From the NCBI GenBank assembly GCA_024687745.1, contig JAILEM010000182.1, positions 1-64,000 of the forward strand: 64,000 bases of DNA. The letters are read 5' to 3'. A model generated the notes under the pieces. It worked only from the letters and a program-made list of their open reading frames with translations. It was not told the DNA's origin and ran no database searches. Of the stretch, positions 44,188 to 53,829 are shown piece by piece. Origin of the DNA: Lachnospiraceae bacterium (GTDB lineage: Bacteria; Bacillota; Clostridia; Lachnospirales; Lachnospiraceae). A program made the position numbers and the translations under genes. Every line of letters starts with the position of its first letter. Within the stretch, counting starts at the first letter, position 1.

Positions 44188-46593
44188 TTACATTACCATT
44201 ATATTCGTGATCGCACACTGTTCTCCTGTAAGAGCCACATAAACCATCTTTTTGCGATTATTTAATGTTGTTATGTTATGAATGGATACACCAAAATTCT
44301 GACTGGAAACATTAATTTTATTTCCTGATCTGGAAAATAAGACCGTACAGTTAAAGCCTTTTTTATTCTTTATCTTCCAGCTATCCCATCCCTCAAAATT
44401 TTCTGAAATATCTGTCTCAAATTTGTTCTGTGCAGTATCATTATTCTTGGATTCGCCGTTAAGACTGAACAGCGCAAGTTTTTCATAATCCGGACCATTT
44501 ATCTTACCATCTTTTGAACTGTACAGCAAAATATATGGACAATGCCATACAAGATTTGCCGTAGGAAGACTCATTGTATGGAATGATATCCTCATATCTT
44601 CTGTCAGGGGTACTCCTTCGGTAAAAGCGGAAAAGGTACCATCTATCTGAACATTTGGAATATCACCCTCCAAATGATCTATATAGCTTATTTCTTCTTT
44701 AATTCGCTGTATATCCCCTTCTTTTATCTCCTCATCAGTCTCATTTATCTCAATATCACTTATATAACAATACTCACCTGTAATACCTAAATAAGCCCAT
44801 CTGGAATTATCGGGAAGCGCCGCTGTTACCTCAAAACGGTTATTACCGTTATGAAGCCTTATCCTGACATGATCTCTGAACTTAACAGCCTCAATTTCAT
44901 AAATTGTATTATCTTCTTCCTTTGGTTCTTCAGTATTTTCGTTAAGATCTCCAACCCACTCTTTTATTATCATATCTCTGGCAGAAGTATTTACGATATG
45001 TCCATCAAACCAGAGCTCTCCGTATTCTAAATACTGGTTTAACTCTACCGTTTTTTCGGTATCATGTACACAGGCATCAAATGAATCAAAAAAGATCAGA
45101 GAGGGAACAGAAAACTCCTTCTTTCCTTTTCCTTCGGGCTTACTTTTAAAGCTGATCTTTACAGTTTTTGAAGTGATCTTAATCCCCCTTGAAATGCTTG
45201 TTCTGTATTCAAAACACTGCATCTCGTTTTTCCATGAAAACTCTCCGGTTTCCTGATTACCCAGTAGAAATTCCTTTTCATTATCTATAAGATCCACCAT
45301 TATACCTACATAATCCGGGTCATATTTCTTTCCTGATTCCTTAATAAGCTCCTCTCTGACCATAATATCTGGCATGGGATTTCTCCATCCGGTCCCCTGT
45401 ATCATGCTGTCATATGCATCTGCCACGGAGATTATCCTTGCTATATATGGTATTTCTTCACCCTTTAATCCTTCGGGGTATCCAGAACCATCATACTTTT
45501 CTTTATAATAATGTGCGCCTGTGGCAAGATATGGAAACTCTTTTATATCTGATAATATCTGGTTACCTACGATAGGATTATGTCTTACTATTTCCTTCTC
45601 TTCCTCTGTAAGATCCTCTTCTTTCTCCAAAAGAGAATCCGGTATACTAAGCTTACCAACATCATGAAGAAGCGCAGAATAGTATACTTCTTGACATTCT
45701 TTTTCACTTAATCCCTGTTTTCTTGCTATCTCCCTTGAATACCTTGCAACACGCAGTGAATGTCCCTGTGAATATACATCTCGTGCATCGATCGCATTTA
45801 CAAATGCTTTTGCTACCTGATCAAACAACCTATATGTTACCTTTTGTTCTTCCTTGAGATAATCTATTTCTATACGGTTAGCTCTGTCAACTCTTCTGTT
45901 AAGATCAGAAAGCGCAAAAAGATACAGAATAACCGACATACCCACCGATGCCATATTTGTAAGGGAAACCCCATACATAAATATCTGAACTATCGTAGCG
46001 ATAAGTGGTATTATCGTAAACATAAACAATGAGATACGTATATATTTATCGATCTTTTTTCCATACCGAATAATTGCTGAAAGCTGTATAAAAACTATAA
46101 TAAGCGGTATCATATAACACACAAGGAAACCAGATGACCTTCGATAATGATTGGTCTCATCAAAAGTATAATAGAATCCTGTAAATTGCGCGATCAATAA
46201 CATAATAACTCCGGCCAAATACATGATTTCTGCAACTCTAAGTCTCTTAGGTATCTCTTTCAAACCCCCCTCATTTATAAATAGATCAGATATATACTTA
46301 TTAAAACCATACAGATTCGAAAGAGACATGAGATAAACCATAAAATTGCTTATCCTGACCATCCAATACCCTTTTTCCGATACATCACCTCTGTAAATAT
46401 ACGCCATTCTGTCACATAGAAGGAGCAGCATTGAAAAAATCTCCACAAGCATCAATGCTTTTTTTCTTTCTTTGGACAGAGATGTTGTGAAATAGACAAA
46501 AATTGCAGTTATAAAGCAGATACTTCCCATGGAAAGCATAATATTTAACTGATGTTTAATTAAAATTTCAATTAAAGTCTGATTCACGCTCAT
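44188..46593 (-). CDS. Membrane HD-GYP protein with duplicated C-terminal domain
   Basis: An 801-residue protein with about seven or eight transmembrane segments (about 15-245), an HD-GYP domain (about 265-430; LLHDVGKLSIP, HYYKEKYDGSGYP) and about 370 more residues of beta-rich sequence. This C-terminal part holds two related modules, each ending in a similar motif (WAYLGITGEYCYISDIEI and MVYVALTGEQCAITNIMV). I do not recognise this module. The gene overlaps the hybrid kinase gene by 4 nt, so it is the last member of a three-gene signalling operon. It likely degrades c-di-GMP; the tail may bind a ligand or partner. Confidence 0.85.
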   Translation of the reverse strand: MSVNQTLIEILIKHQLNIMLSMGSICFITAIFVYFTTSLSKERKKALMLVEIFSMLLLLCDRMAYIYRGDVSEKGYWMVRISNFMVYLMSLSNLYGFNKYISDLFINEGGLKEIPKRLRVAEIMYLAGVIMLLIAQFTGFYYTFDETNHYRRSSGFLVCYMIPLIIVFIQLSAIIRYGKKIDKYIRISLFMFTIIPLIATIVQIFMYGVSLTNMASVGMSVILYLFALSDLNRRVDRANRIEIDYLKEEQKVTYRLFDQVAKAFVNAIDARDVYSQGHSLRVARYSREIARKQGLSEKECQEVYYSALLHDVGKLSIPDSLLEKEEDLTEEEKEIVRHNPIVGNQILSDIKEFPYLATGAHYYKEKYDGSGYPEGLKGEEIPYIARIISVADAYDSMIQGTGWRNPMPDIMVREELIKESGKKYDPDYVGIMVDLIDNEKEFLLGNQETGEFSWKNEMQCFEYRTSISRGIKITSKTVKISFKSKPEGKGKKEFSVPSLIFFDSFDACVHDTEKTVELNQYLEYGELWFDGHIVNTSARDMIIKEWVGDLNENTEEPKEEDNTIYEIEAVKFRDHVRIRLHNGNNRFEVTAALPDNSRWAYLGITGEYCYISDIEINETDEEIKEGDIQRIKEEISYIDHLEGDIPNVQIDGTFSAFTEGVPLTEDMRISFHTMSLPTANLVWHCPYILLYSSKDGKINGPDYEKLALFSLNGESKNNDTAQNKFETDISENFEGWDSWKIKNKKGFNCTVLFSRSGNKINVSSQNFGVSIHNITTLNNRKKMVYVALTGEQCAITNIMVM

Positions 46594-49500
46594 ATAAGCT
46601 TCTCCATTTCATCCCAGTCAAACTTTTTTAATGCTTTTTCAAATTTTTCAAAGACTTCAGCATCCTTTGGAGGGAGCTTATATTCTTTTACCTGGTTTAT
46701 TACCATTTCCACTCCGTCATAATCCATTGTATCCACCAAATCCTTTAATGCAGAATAAGCCTCTGAAAGCTCATTTTCAGATATTTCCTCTTTTTCATCT
46801 TCTTCTTCATTTTCATCAAGTCTGGCAAGTTTTTCCGAATATGAACGATAATCTGTAATGAGCTTCTTTATATTATCTTCGATGAAATAAAGATCATCCT
46901 TATTACCTGCATCCTCCATTTCCTTAGATAATTCCGAAAGTTCATCTGCACCTATTATCCTTGCAGATGTCTTTAAGGCATGCACTTTTATTGTAAATAA
47001 TCTTATATCATGATCATTATATGCCTTCTCTAAAAGTGAACAGTTATCTTCAATTGTATCTTTGAACATATGCAGCGCATTAATAAATGAAGATACTCCT
47101 CCACTGTGATCGATACCAAGCTGAACCGATATTCCTTCTGTTTCGTTCAACCAGTCAAGCTCCTCGGGAAGTTCTGTCTGCATAACAGCATCATCCTCCC
47201 CGGGTTCCATCACGATTTCATCCGGAAGATATTTACGTATAGCCTTTTCCAGTACTATACCGTCTACAGGCTTTGTTAAAAAACCGTTAAACCCGTTTGA
47301 TATATAAAATTCTTCACCTTCAGAAGCATTAGCTGTAAGTGCATATACAGGAAGATCAGGATATTTTTCCCTTATCCGGTGTATTGTTTCTATACCATCC
47401 ATCCCGGGCATCATATGATCTAACAGAACAACATTAAAATCTCCAAATCTTATTTTTTCAAGACATTCTTCTCCGCTTTCAGCCGTAGTGATAAACATCT
47501 TTGTAGCAGATAATAGTCCCTTGATGACTGTAAGATTCATAGGCGTATCATCAACGACCAGTACTTCGGCATCCGGAGCTATAAACTGAGGCACATAGGG
47601 CCCTCTTGCCTTCTCAGTATTTTCATTAAATGTACCCAGTAATTCTTCACTTTCAATTCTCTGACTTATCTCGAGTATAAACTCTGAGCCTTTTCCGTAT
47701 ACACTTTCACACCAGAGTCTGCCTCCTAAAAGTTCGGCAAACTGTTTTGATATATTAAGTCCAAGGCCCGTTCCCTGAATTCCGCTGTTTCTCTGTTCAT
47801 CCAGCCTTTCATAAGCGCTGAAGAGATTATCTACTTCTTCCTCCTTTACTCCGATACCTGTATCCTTTACGGAGATCCTGAGTTTAACATTATCATCTTT
47901 TTTCTCAAGAACCTTGAAAATAAGGGTAAAACCTCCAATTTCTGTATATTTTACTGCATTTGTCAAAAGGTTGATCACTATCTGCTTGATCTTTTCCATG
48001 TCACCGTAAAGGATTCTCGGAAGCTCCGGATCGATCTCTGTATCAAAAAATAATTCCTTCTGATCACTTGTACCACGCACCATAGGTATTATTGACCGAA
48101 GCAGCTCTTCAGTGCTATATGATCTCTCAACAAGATGCATCTTCCCCGACTCGATCTTTGAAAGGTCCAATATTCCATTTACAAGCTCAAGAAGGGTTTT
48201 TGAGGCATTCTGGATATCCATTGCATAATTAATTATCGACATAAAATAAGTCTTGGGAACATCCTTTGAATCCTCACGAAGTATCATCTCATTCATACCC
48301 ATTATAGTATTGATGGGGGTCCTTATTTCATGGGACATGTTAGCAAGAAATCTGGATTTTGCACTGTTTGCCCGCTCTGCCTCTTCCTTTGCCTGCTGTA
48401 TCTCAATATACTGTCTCCGGACTATGGTTCCTGTCATTGTACGCCATACTATAAACCCTGCCAGGCCGGCAAGTAGAGCAATAAGTATAACCTGTACAAC
48501 TATAAGTTCATATATCTTTGGCTGCTTTACAACACTAAAGCTTGTATCCTGAAGTATGTTTTCCTTGGTATCATCAAGTATCTGAATATGCAGATTGTAA
48601 TTACCGTATTTTAGACCGGTAAACTCTATGGGTGTCAGCTTACTCTGTCTTGTGATAACGCCGGTGTTATCATCCCCTTCAAGGAATATATGAACAAAGG
48701 GATCATACATGGTATAATTCAAAACCGATGCATTTATCTGAATACGACCGTTTCCGGGAGGGATAACATACCCGTTCTCTCCTGCTTCTATTCTGGTATC
48801 TCCAAGATATACGCTGCTGATCGCTGTTTTAACCTTTGACGACGTTTCAAAAAAATTATTTATATTTACCTTTATAACTCCGGACCTACCCGCGATATAA
48901 AGATTACCTTCGTCATCCATCGCACTGTAGGAGTTTGACGTTGGTACATAATCCAGTCCGCTGGCAACAGTATAGGATTTATAATCCTTTACTACATCAT
49001 TATACATATCATCTGCATTTATCGAGTAAACACCAAAAGAAGAGAGTATCCATATATTATCATTGTTGTCAAAATAAAGGTCATAATTATTGTTGTATGG
49101 GAAAGAATTTACGTTAATGATCTTTCCGTCTTTATAGTATTCTATCGAGTTAGATGTGATGATCCAGTATATACCGCGCTTTTCATCCTTTTTTATCTTC
49201 ATGACAACATCACTGGTAAGTCCGTCATCCCTGCTAAGCTTTGTTATTTTATTTTCTTCTATTATTATTAATCCATCACCGTCGGAACCGGCATATATAC
49301 ATCCGTTATCGCCTTCTTCCACTGTCAGAAAGACAGTATTTGAGATTCCATCCTTTTCCCCCACTGTCCTTATTACTTTTCCGTTATCAATAACAGCAAG
49401 TCCACCATTAGTTCCTACAATAATGCGACCATTTTTGTCAATGATAACACTCCTGCAATCATTGCTCGGCATCCCGTCATCCACTGTATAATTTGTAATC

Positions 49501-50843
49501 TCTCCGTCAGATGAACAGCATACAAGACCTAATCCGGAAGAATATGTCGATATCCAGATATTACTATCCTTATCCTCCCTCATACATCTGATCCTCGAAT
49601 TTCCAAGATAATCTGTCAGTTCATCAGTCTCAAGCTTATTCCCTGATAATATCTTTATTCCTTCATTTGTACCTATATAAAGCTTATCATCATGAAAACA
49701 GGTGGCATTTACTACTTCTTCCTTCATTCCGGCAGTTCTGGTGATGTCCTTGAAATTGTTTGTAACGATCTTCATTACACCCTGAGCAGAAGAAGCATAC
49801 CAGATATTTCCCTGATAGTCTGCTCCCATCATTTCAATACCATCATTTATCGGCAGATCTTCAATAAGCCGGAAGTTCTGATTTTCATCAAGATAGCCGG
49901 TTTCATTTATAGAAGATATCCATACTCTGTTACAGGCATAACACATCCAATGAGTGGCATTGATATCCTTCATATCTATCTTTTTCATCTGATCTGCTTT
50001 ATCACCGAAATTACCGTAATAAATATTGGATGAATCCGTTCCTATATAAACCTTCCCTGAATTAAAAGGATCAGCAAGGATGGTACTGGGAGTTTCAATT
50101 CCCAGATAATCTGCATCATACACTTCTTTAATTTTTCCTGCTTCAGCAGAAAAGATTTTACCGCCACCGCTGGCTCCGTAAACTGTGCTTTTGTTGGCAT
50201 CCAGATCCAGCTTGAGAATTCTTTCATTATTTAATCTTTCATCGTCAATCCGGGTAATATTCATATCCTGATCAATATAAACAATTCCCGCAGTTGTACC
50301 TGCATAGACAATTTCATCGCTGTCCTGCATAAAAACACGGATAGAGGAGGAAGGAAGTCCTTCCTTATACGTTAAATGCGTTCTTTTCCCATTATCTAAA
50401 ACTACTATTCCGTTGTCATTTGTTGCAACCCAGATCCTTCCCTTATTATCTTCAAATAGTCCTCTTCCGTTTGTAAGTCCCTCTGACGTATCAAGTCTTT
50501 CAAACTCTTCCCCATCATATCTTATGATCCCACTGTATCCCGCTATCCAGATAAATCCATCACTGGATCCTAAGACATAATTGGCATCAGAAGTCGGGAG
50601 ACCACTCATAGCATCATATAATGTAGTTGAATACCCAATATCTTCAATCTGACCTGTAAGAGCATATCCTCCACCATAATATGACTCGTCCTCTTCAGAC
50701 GAATCTTCTTCATCACTCATAGACACTCCCTCTGTCTCAGATGCCAAAACATACTGTCTGTTTATGATCGATATCGCAGAAAGAAGAAATGAAAATATGC
50801 CTGTTATGATAAAACACTTCCTTAACCAGTCTTTTCTTCTCAT
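46590..50843 (-). CDS. Propeller-type hybrid histidine kinase with receiver and HPt
   Basis: A 1417-residue sensor: a signal/anchor segment (about 12-30), an extracellular two-component propeller (about 60-690), a Y_Y_Y domain (about 700-770), a membrane segment (about 785-808), HisKA (SHEIRTPINTIMG), HATPase (NLLTNAVKYTE, DTGIGV, GTGLGLNI), a receiver (VLVVDDTPMNL, LLDHMMPGMDG, ALTANA, TKPVD) and an HPt domain (KVHALKTSARIIGA), then a helical C-terminus. No DNA-binding domain follows, so the phosphoryl group must pass to another protein or act through partners. Such propellers often sense polysaccharide fragments. It lies directly between two HD-GYP genes. Confidence 0.92.
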   Translation of the reverse strand: MRRKDWLRKCFIITGIFSFLLSAISIINRQYVLASETEGVSMSDEEDSSEEDESYYGGGYALTGQIEDIGYSTTLYDAMSGLPTSDANYVLGSSDGFIWIAGYSGIIRYDGEEFERLDTSEGLTNGRGLFEDNKGRIWVATNDNGIVVLDNGKRTHLTYKEGLPSSSIRVFMQDSDEIVYAGTTAGIVYIDQDMNITRIDDERLNNERILKLDLDANKSTVYGASGGGKIFSAEAGKIKEVYDADYLGIETPSTILADPFNSGKVYIGTDSSNIYYGNFGDKADQMKKIDMKDINATHWMCYACNRVWISSINETGYLDENQNFRLIEDLPINDGIEMMGADYQGNIWYASSAQGVMKIVTNNFKDITRTAGMKEEVVNATCFHDDKLYIGTNEGIKILSGNKLETDELTDYLGNSRIRCMREDKDSNIWISTYSSGLGLVCCSSDGEITNYTVDDGMPSNDCRSVIIDKNGRIIVGTNGGLAVIDNGKVIRTVGEKDGISNTVFLTVEEGDNGCIYAGSDGDGLIIIEENKITKLSRDDGLTSDVVMKIKKDEKRGIYWIITSNSIEYYKDGKIINVNSFPYNNNYDLYFDNNDNIWILSSFGVYSINADDMYNDVVKDYKSYTVASGLDYVPTSNSYSAMDDEGNLYIAGRSGVIKVNINNFFETSSKVKTAISSVYLGDTRIEAGENGYVIPPGNGRIQINASVLNYTMYDPFVHIFLEGDDNTGVITRQSKLTPIEFTGLKYGNYNLHIQILDDTKENILQDTSFSVVKQPKIYELIVVQVILIALLAGLAGFIVWRTMTGTIVRRQYIEIQQAKEEAERANSAKSRFLANMSHEIRTPINTIMGMNEMILREDSKDVPKTYFMSIINYAMDIQNASKTLLELVNGILDLSKIESGKMHLVERSYSTEELLRSIIPMVRGTSDQKELFFDTEIDPELPRILYGDMEKIKQIVINLLTNAVKYTEIGGFTLIFKVLEKKDDNVKLRISVKDTGIGVKEEEVDNLFSAYERLDEQRNSGIQGTGLGLNISKQFAELLGGRLWCESVYGKGSEFILEISQRIESEELLGTFNENTEKARGPYVPQFIAPDAEVLVVDDTPMNLTVIKGLLSATKMFITTAESGEECLEKIRFGDFNVVLLDHMMPGMDGIETIHRIREKYPDLPVYALTANASEGEEFYISNGFNGFLTKPVDGIVLEKAIRKYLPDEIVMEPGEDDAVMQTELPEELDWLNETEGISVQLGIDHSGGVSSFINALHMFKDTIEDNCSLLEKAYNDHDIRLFTIKVHALKTSARIIGADELSELSKEMEDAGNKDDLYFIEDNIKKLITDYRSYSEKLARLDENEEEDEKEEISENELSEAYSALKDLVDTMDYDGVEMVINQVKEYKLPPKDAEVFEKFEKALKKFDWDEMEKLI

Positions 50844-52991
50844 TTATATTTCTCCCTCGTATTCACGATATTTACGTAATACACGTTTAACATCATCCAA
50901 CGAATCCATGAAAACCTCAACACATTTTGGATCAAAATGATTTCCTGACCCTTCTTCTATGATTGCAAGTGCCTTTTCAAGTGGCATCGCCGGCTTATAT
51001 ACACGCTTGGAAGATACTGCATCAAACACGTCTGCTACTGCCATTATACGGGCTGAAAGCGGTATCACCTCCCCATGAAGTCCATCCGGATAACCTGTAC
51101 CATCCCATTTTTCATGGTGATAAGCAGCCATATTCCTTGCTTCCTTTAGATAGTTCTCTCCGGACACAGTAGAGATAGCCTTTTCCATTATTATTCTTCC
51201 TGCGGTAGTATGAGTCTTCATGATCTCATACTCCTCCTCAGTAAGCTTTCCTGGCTTATTCAATATCTTATCAGAGATATTTATCTTTCCAACATCATGA
51301 AGCGGTGCCGACATCACAATATCTTCTATATATTTTGGCGTGATCTTTTCAGCATAATACCCCTTCTTTTTTAGTCCGTTTGCTATAATCCTTACATATT
51401 CTGCAGTCTTTTGTATATGAGCACCTGTATCGGAGTCACGGTTTTCTACCATGTCTGCCATAGTAATGATAAGACCATTCTGCATCTTTGATACCGCATC
51501 GGAATAATGCTGGATCTCCCATAACTGTTCAGTAACATTTCCCGTCAACGTACAAAGAACATTGTAAAGATTCTGCACCTCATCCTCGGTACGTATATTC
51601 ATTTTTTTGAATTCACCAACGTCCTTATTAAGCTTTTTAATATCATCATCAACATCGATATTTTTTACAAATCTGTTTGCCAGAGATGTTATACTCCTGA
51701 CCGGATATACAAGATAAAAATTTGCCTCCCGCATTATAAAAATAATAATAACGATTATTATTCCCGACATTATAAGAATGACTCTTGTGATAAACTGTCG
51801 CATATACTCTGACATATATGAAAAAGATGTATCAGCGCATATATAGCAGACACAATTTCTGTCATTATCATAAAGAGGCTTATAAACTGTCATAACCCAT
51901 CCTGAACTATCTTTAGTCTCTATCGTCTCTATCTCTTTTCCCGCAGCCAGTCTGTCAATATATGGATAAATCTTTTCCTCAAATTGAATAAAATCACCCG
52001 GTTCACGTATAGTCTCATCACCCGTGTTAAGATCAAAGATTACCTGATATCCATCTTCTATTATCTTAACCACATAAAGATGATCTATATCACTTAACCT
52101 GTCTTTTATGTTATAAAGCATGTTTTCTGTTTCCAAATAACCAAATGCATCCCTGCCCCCTTTAAGATATACTTCAACCTTATCAGGATCTATAACCTCA
52201 GAAGCAAACTCTACTATATTTTCGATGCTTTTCACCTTATCTGTCTTATATGTGTCTAAATAAACACTGATGGCAACATACCCAAGTATGAACATCATAA
52301 GTAAGATGATCAGAATAACTATTGCGAAGATTCTTTTCTGTAAAGAATGCTTTGTCGGATCAGTATTGTCATTAATAAAATCTATCTCTTTCCCGGTAAG
52401 TGGTTTTTGATGCCATCCACTGTTATAAATATGTATCCTTCTTTCTTCGGGTGTAAACCTTATTGCCAGCAGGGCAATGAGTACGGACAGACCTTTATCC
52501 ACTATGTTTAATAGAAAGGAAAACAATACAAATAATATAAACCTGTGTATACCTGTTGACAGATAAACAGCTTCCACGGTATCAGCAACCACACTGTGCT
52601 GAGGCTGCCCAAGTATCAGCCACTGCATAAGTGATCCTACAATACCGCTTATAACAGCTGTTTGAATAATTAATATTGTTATACTTCTCGGGGATTTAAA
52701 GGAATTATTTTTTGCGATATATGATGCGCATATAGCTAAAAGAACATTTATCAGAAGATAATACGGAGCAATCTCGTTAAAAAAGCTGAAGATAAACGTA
52801 GAAAAAAGTGCAGTTAAAACACCCGGAAATGCTCCCCCTATAAAAGCAACGATCATAGTTCCGACTGTATCAAAAGCAAGTGGTAGTCCCAGTTTCTGCG
52901 TAATAAATGCTAAGATTACATTTATAACAACTCCTCCCAATACAGAAAGGGCACGTTCCAAACTGAACCTGTCAATCTTTACATTTTTCAA
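50844..52991 (-). CDS. Membrane HD-GYP protein with extracellular sensor
   Basis: A 715-residue protein. Residues about 10-180 are five or six hydrophobic segments of an integral sensor (LGLPLAFDTVGTMIVAFIGGAFPGVLTA, similar to transporter-like signalling domains). A further pair of membrane segments (about 222-245 and 400-420) encloses an extracellular domain. A HAMP-like and coiled region leads to a canonical HD-GYP domain (about 505-700; APLHDVGKINIS, YHHEKWDGTGYPDGL). It should hydrolyse c-di-GMP. The start is TTG 7 nt after GGAGG; the nearby ATG is out of frame. First gene of the three-gene operon, adjacent to the hybrid kinase. Confidence 0.88.
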   Translation of the reverse strand: MKNVKIDRFSLERALSVLGGVVINVILAFITQKLGLPLAFDTVGTMIVAFIGGAFPGVLTALFSTFIFSFFNEIAPYYLLINVLLAICASYIAKNNSFKSPRSITILIIQTAVISGIVGSLMQWLILGQPQHSVVADTVEAVYLSTGIHRFILFVLFSFLLNIVDKGLSVLIALLAIRFTPEERRIHIYNSGWHQKPLTGKEIDFINDNTDPTKHSLQKRIFAIVILIILLMMFILGYVAISVYLDTYKTDKVKSIENIVEFASEVIDPDKVEVYLKGGRDAFGYLETENMLYNIKDRLSDIDHLYVVKIIEDGYQVIFDLNTGDETIREPGDFIQFEEKIYPYIDRLAAGKEIETIETKDSSGWVMTVYKPLYDNDRNCVCYICADTSFSYMSEYMRQFITRVILIMSGIIIVIIIFIMREANFYLVYPVRSITSLANRFVKNIDVDDDIKKLNKDVGEFKKMNIRTEDEVQNLYNVLCTLTGNVTEQLWEIQHYSDAVSKMQNGLIITMADMVENRDSDTGAHIQKTAEYVRIIANGLKKKGYYAEKITPKYIEDIVMSAPLHDVGKINISDKILNKPGKLTEEEYEIMKTHTTAGRIIMEKAISTVSGENYLKEARNMAAYHHEKWDGTGYPDGLHGEVIPLSARIMAVADVFDAVSSKRVYKPAMPLEKALAIIEEGSGNHFDPKCVEVFMDSLDDVKRVLRKYREYEGEI

Positions 52992-53090
52992 TATTTATTC
53001 CTCCATTGCATACATAAATATTCTAAACCTACTTTTTATTGCTTTCAAGTAAAATCATTCCATATATCTGTAATATCCGAAAGATTCCTG

Positions 53091-53111
53091 TTTGCGAAAA
53101 TATTTCGCAAA
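53091..53111. promoter_or_regulatory. Perfect 9-bp-arm palindrome in a divergent promoter region
   Basis: TTTGCGAAA and TTTCGCAAA separated by ATA, a perfect dyad, about 100 bp upstream of the HD-GYP operon and 180-200 bp upstream of the DUF202 gene. A regulator operator is likely; the regulator is unknown. Confidence 0.5.
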
Positions 53112-53137
53112 TATCAATAGACAAATGTAATAACAAT

Positions 53138-53169
53138 TTGACCCTGTACATATATAAATATGGTATTAT
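53138..53169 (+). promoter_or_regulatory. Candidate promoter of the DUF202 gene
   Basis: An extended -10 TGG-TATTAT (TATTAT at 53164-53169) with TTGACC 20 bp further upstream. The spacing is longer than usual, so the extended -10 would carry most of the recognition. Confidence 0.35.
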
Positions 53170-53292
53170 AACCATAAAAGATTCTCATTTCGACTTTACA
53201 TTTATTATCATTTAATCCCTTTTATACATAAACTCTCTAAAGGGGTTATCAGAAATAATATTAAGGACATGTCTTGGAAAGGAGATAATAAA

Positions 53293-53703
53293 TTGGATAA
53301 AGAAAAAGAAAAAAAATTTAACAAGGGAAAATCATCTAATATTGAACAAAAACTTGCACGTGAAAGAACCGAATTATCCTATGACAGGACCGGATTATCG
53401 ATTCTTCGTACAAACCTGGCATTTCAGAGTTCAAGGATGTCCGTTGAGCAGACTCATCTGTCTTATCTCAGGACAATAGTATCTCTCATCGGAAGTTCTG
53501 CAACGATATATAAGGCTCTGCCTGCACTTGGCGTATCCGGAGTTTTCAGCACCATATTAGCCTGTTTCCTTATGCTCTCTGCCATATACTTCATAATAAA
53601 AGACAGAAAGATCTATCCTAAACTCAGTGCTGAGATTGAGGAAATGGAAAGACAACGTGATGAAATAATATCCAATTCCCGCGCAGATCTCCCCCACGTA
53701 TGA
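53293..53703 (+). CDS. DUF202 family membrane protein
   Basis: A 136-residue protein with a charged N-terminus, then LARERTELSYDRTGLSILRTNLAF and LSYLRTIVSLIG, the repeated ER-T-L/LRT pattern of DUF202 proteins, and two transmembrane segments (about 65-85 and 92-112). The charged tail is cytoplasmic. Function unknown; DUF202 proteins are small membrane proteins, some linked to transport or stress. The track starts at ATG 53269, which lacks a ribosome site. TTG 53293 follows AAGGAG at 8 nt and is preferred. Confidence 0.75.
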   Translation: MDKEKEKKFNKGKSSNIEQKLARERTELSYDRTGLSILRTNLAFQSSRMSVEQTHLSYLRTIVSLIGSSATIYKALPALGVSGVFSTILACFLMLSAIYFIIKDRKIYPKLSAEIEEMERQRDEIISNSRADLPHV

Positions 53704-53744
53704 TCAATGAATATCTTAATATTTTATACATCTCAATTATCTGA

Positions 53745-53784
53745 AAAAAAATAAAACACCGGGACAATTATCAAGTCCCGGTGT
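53745..53784 (-). terminator. Terminator of the chemotaxis-receptor gene
   Basis: A perfect 10-bp stem ACACCGGGAC / GTCCCGGTGT with a 9-nt loop. On the minus strand it is followed by TTTTATTTTTTTT, ideal for the receptor gene ending at 53830. On the plus strand no T run follows. Confidence 0.85.
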
Positions 53785-53829
53785 CCGACTTATGGATGAT
53801 CTGATTATTATCAAATCCTTAACTTCTTT

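Noticed and set aside
53756-53784. Terminator for the DUF202 gene on the plus strand
   Set aside because: The stem is perfect, but no T run follows on the plus side; the minus-strand tail is T-rich, so it belongs to the chemotaxis-receptor gene.
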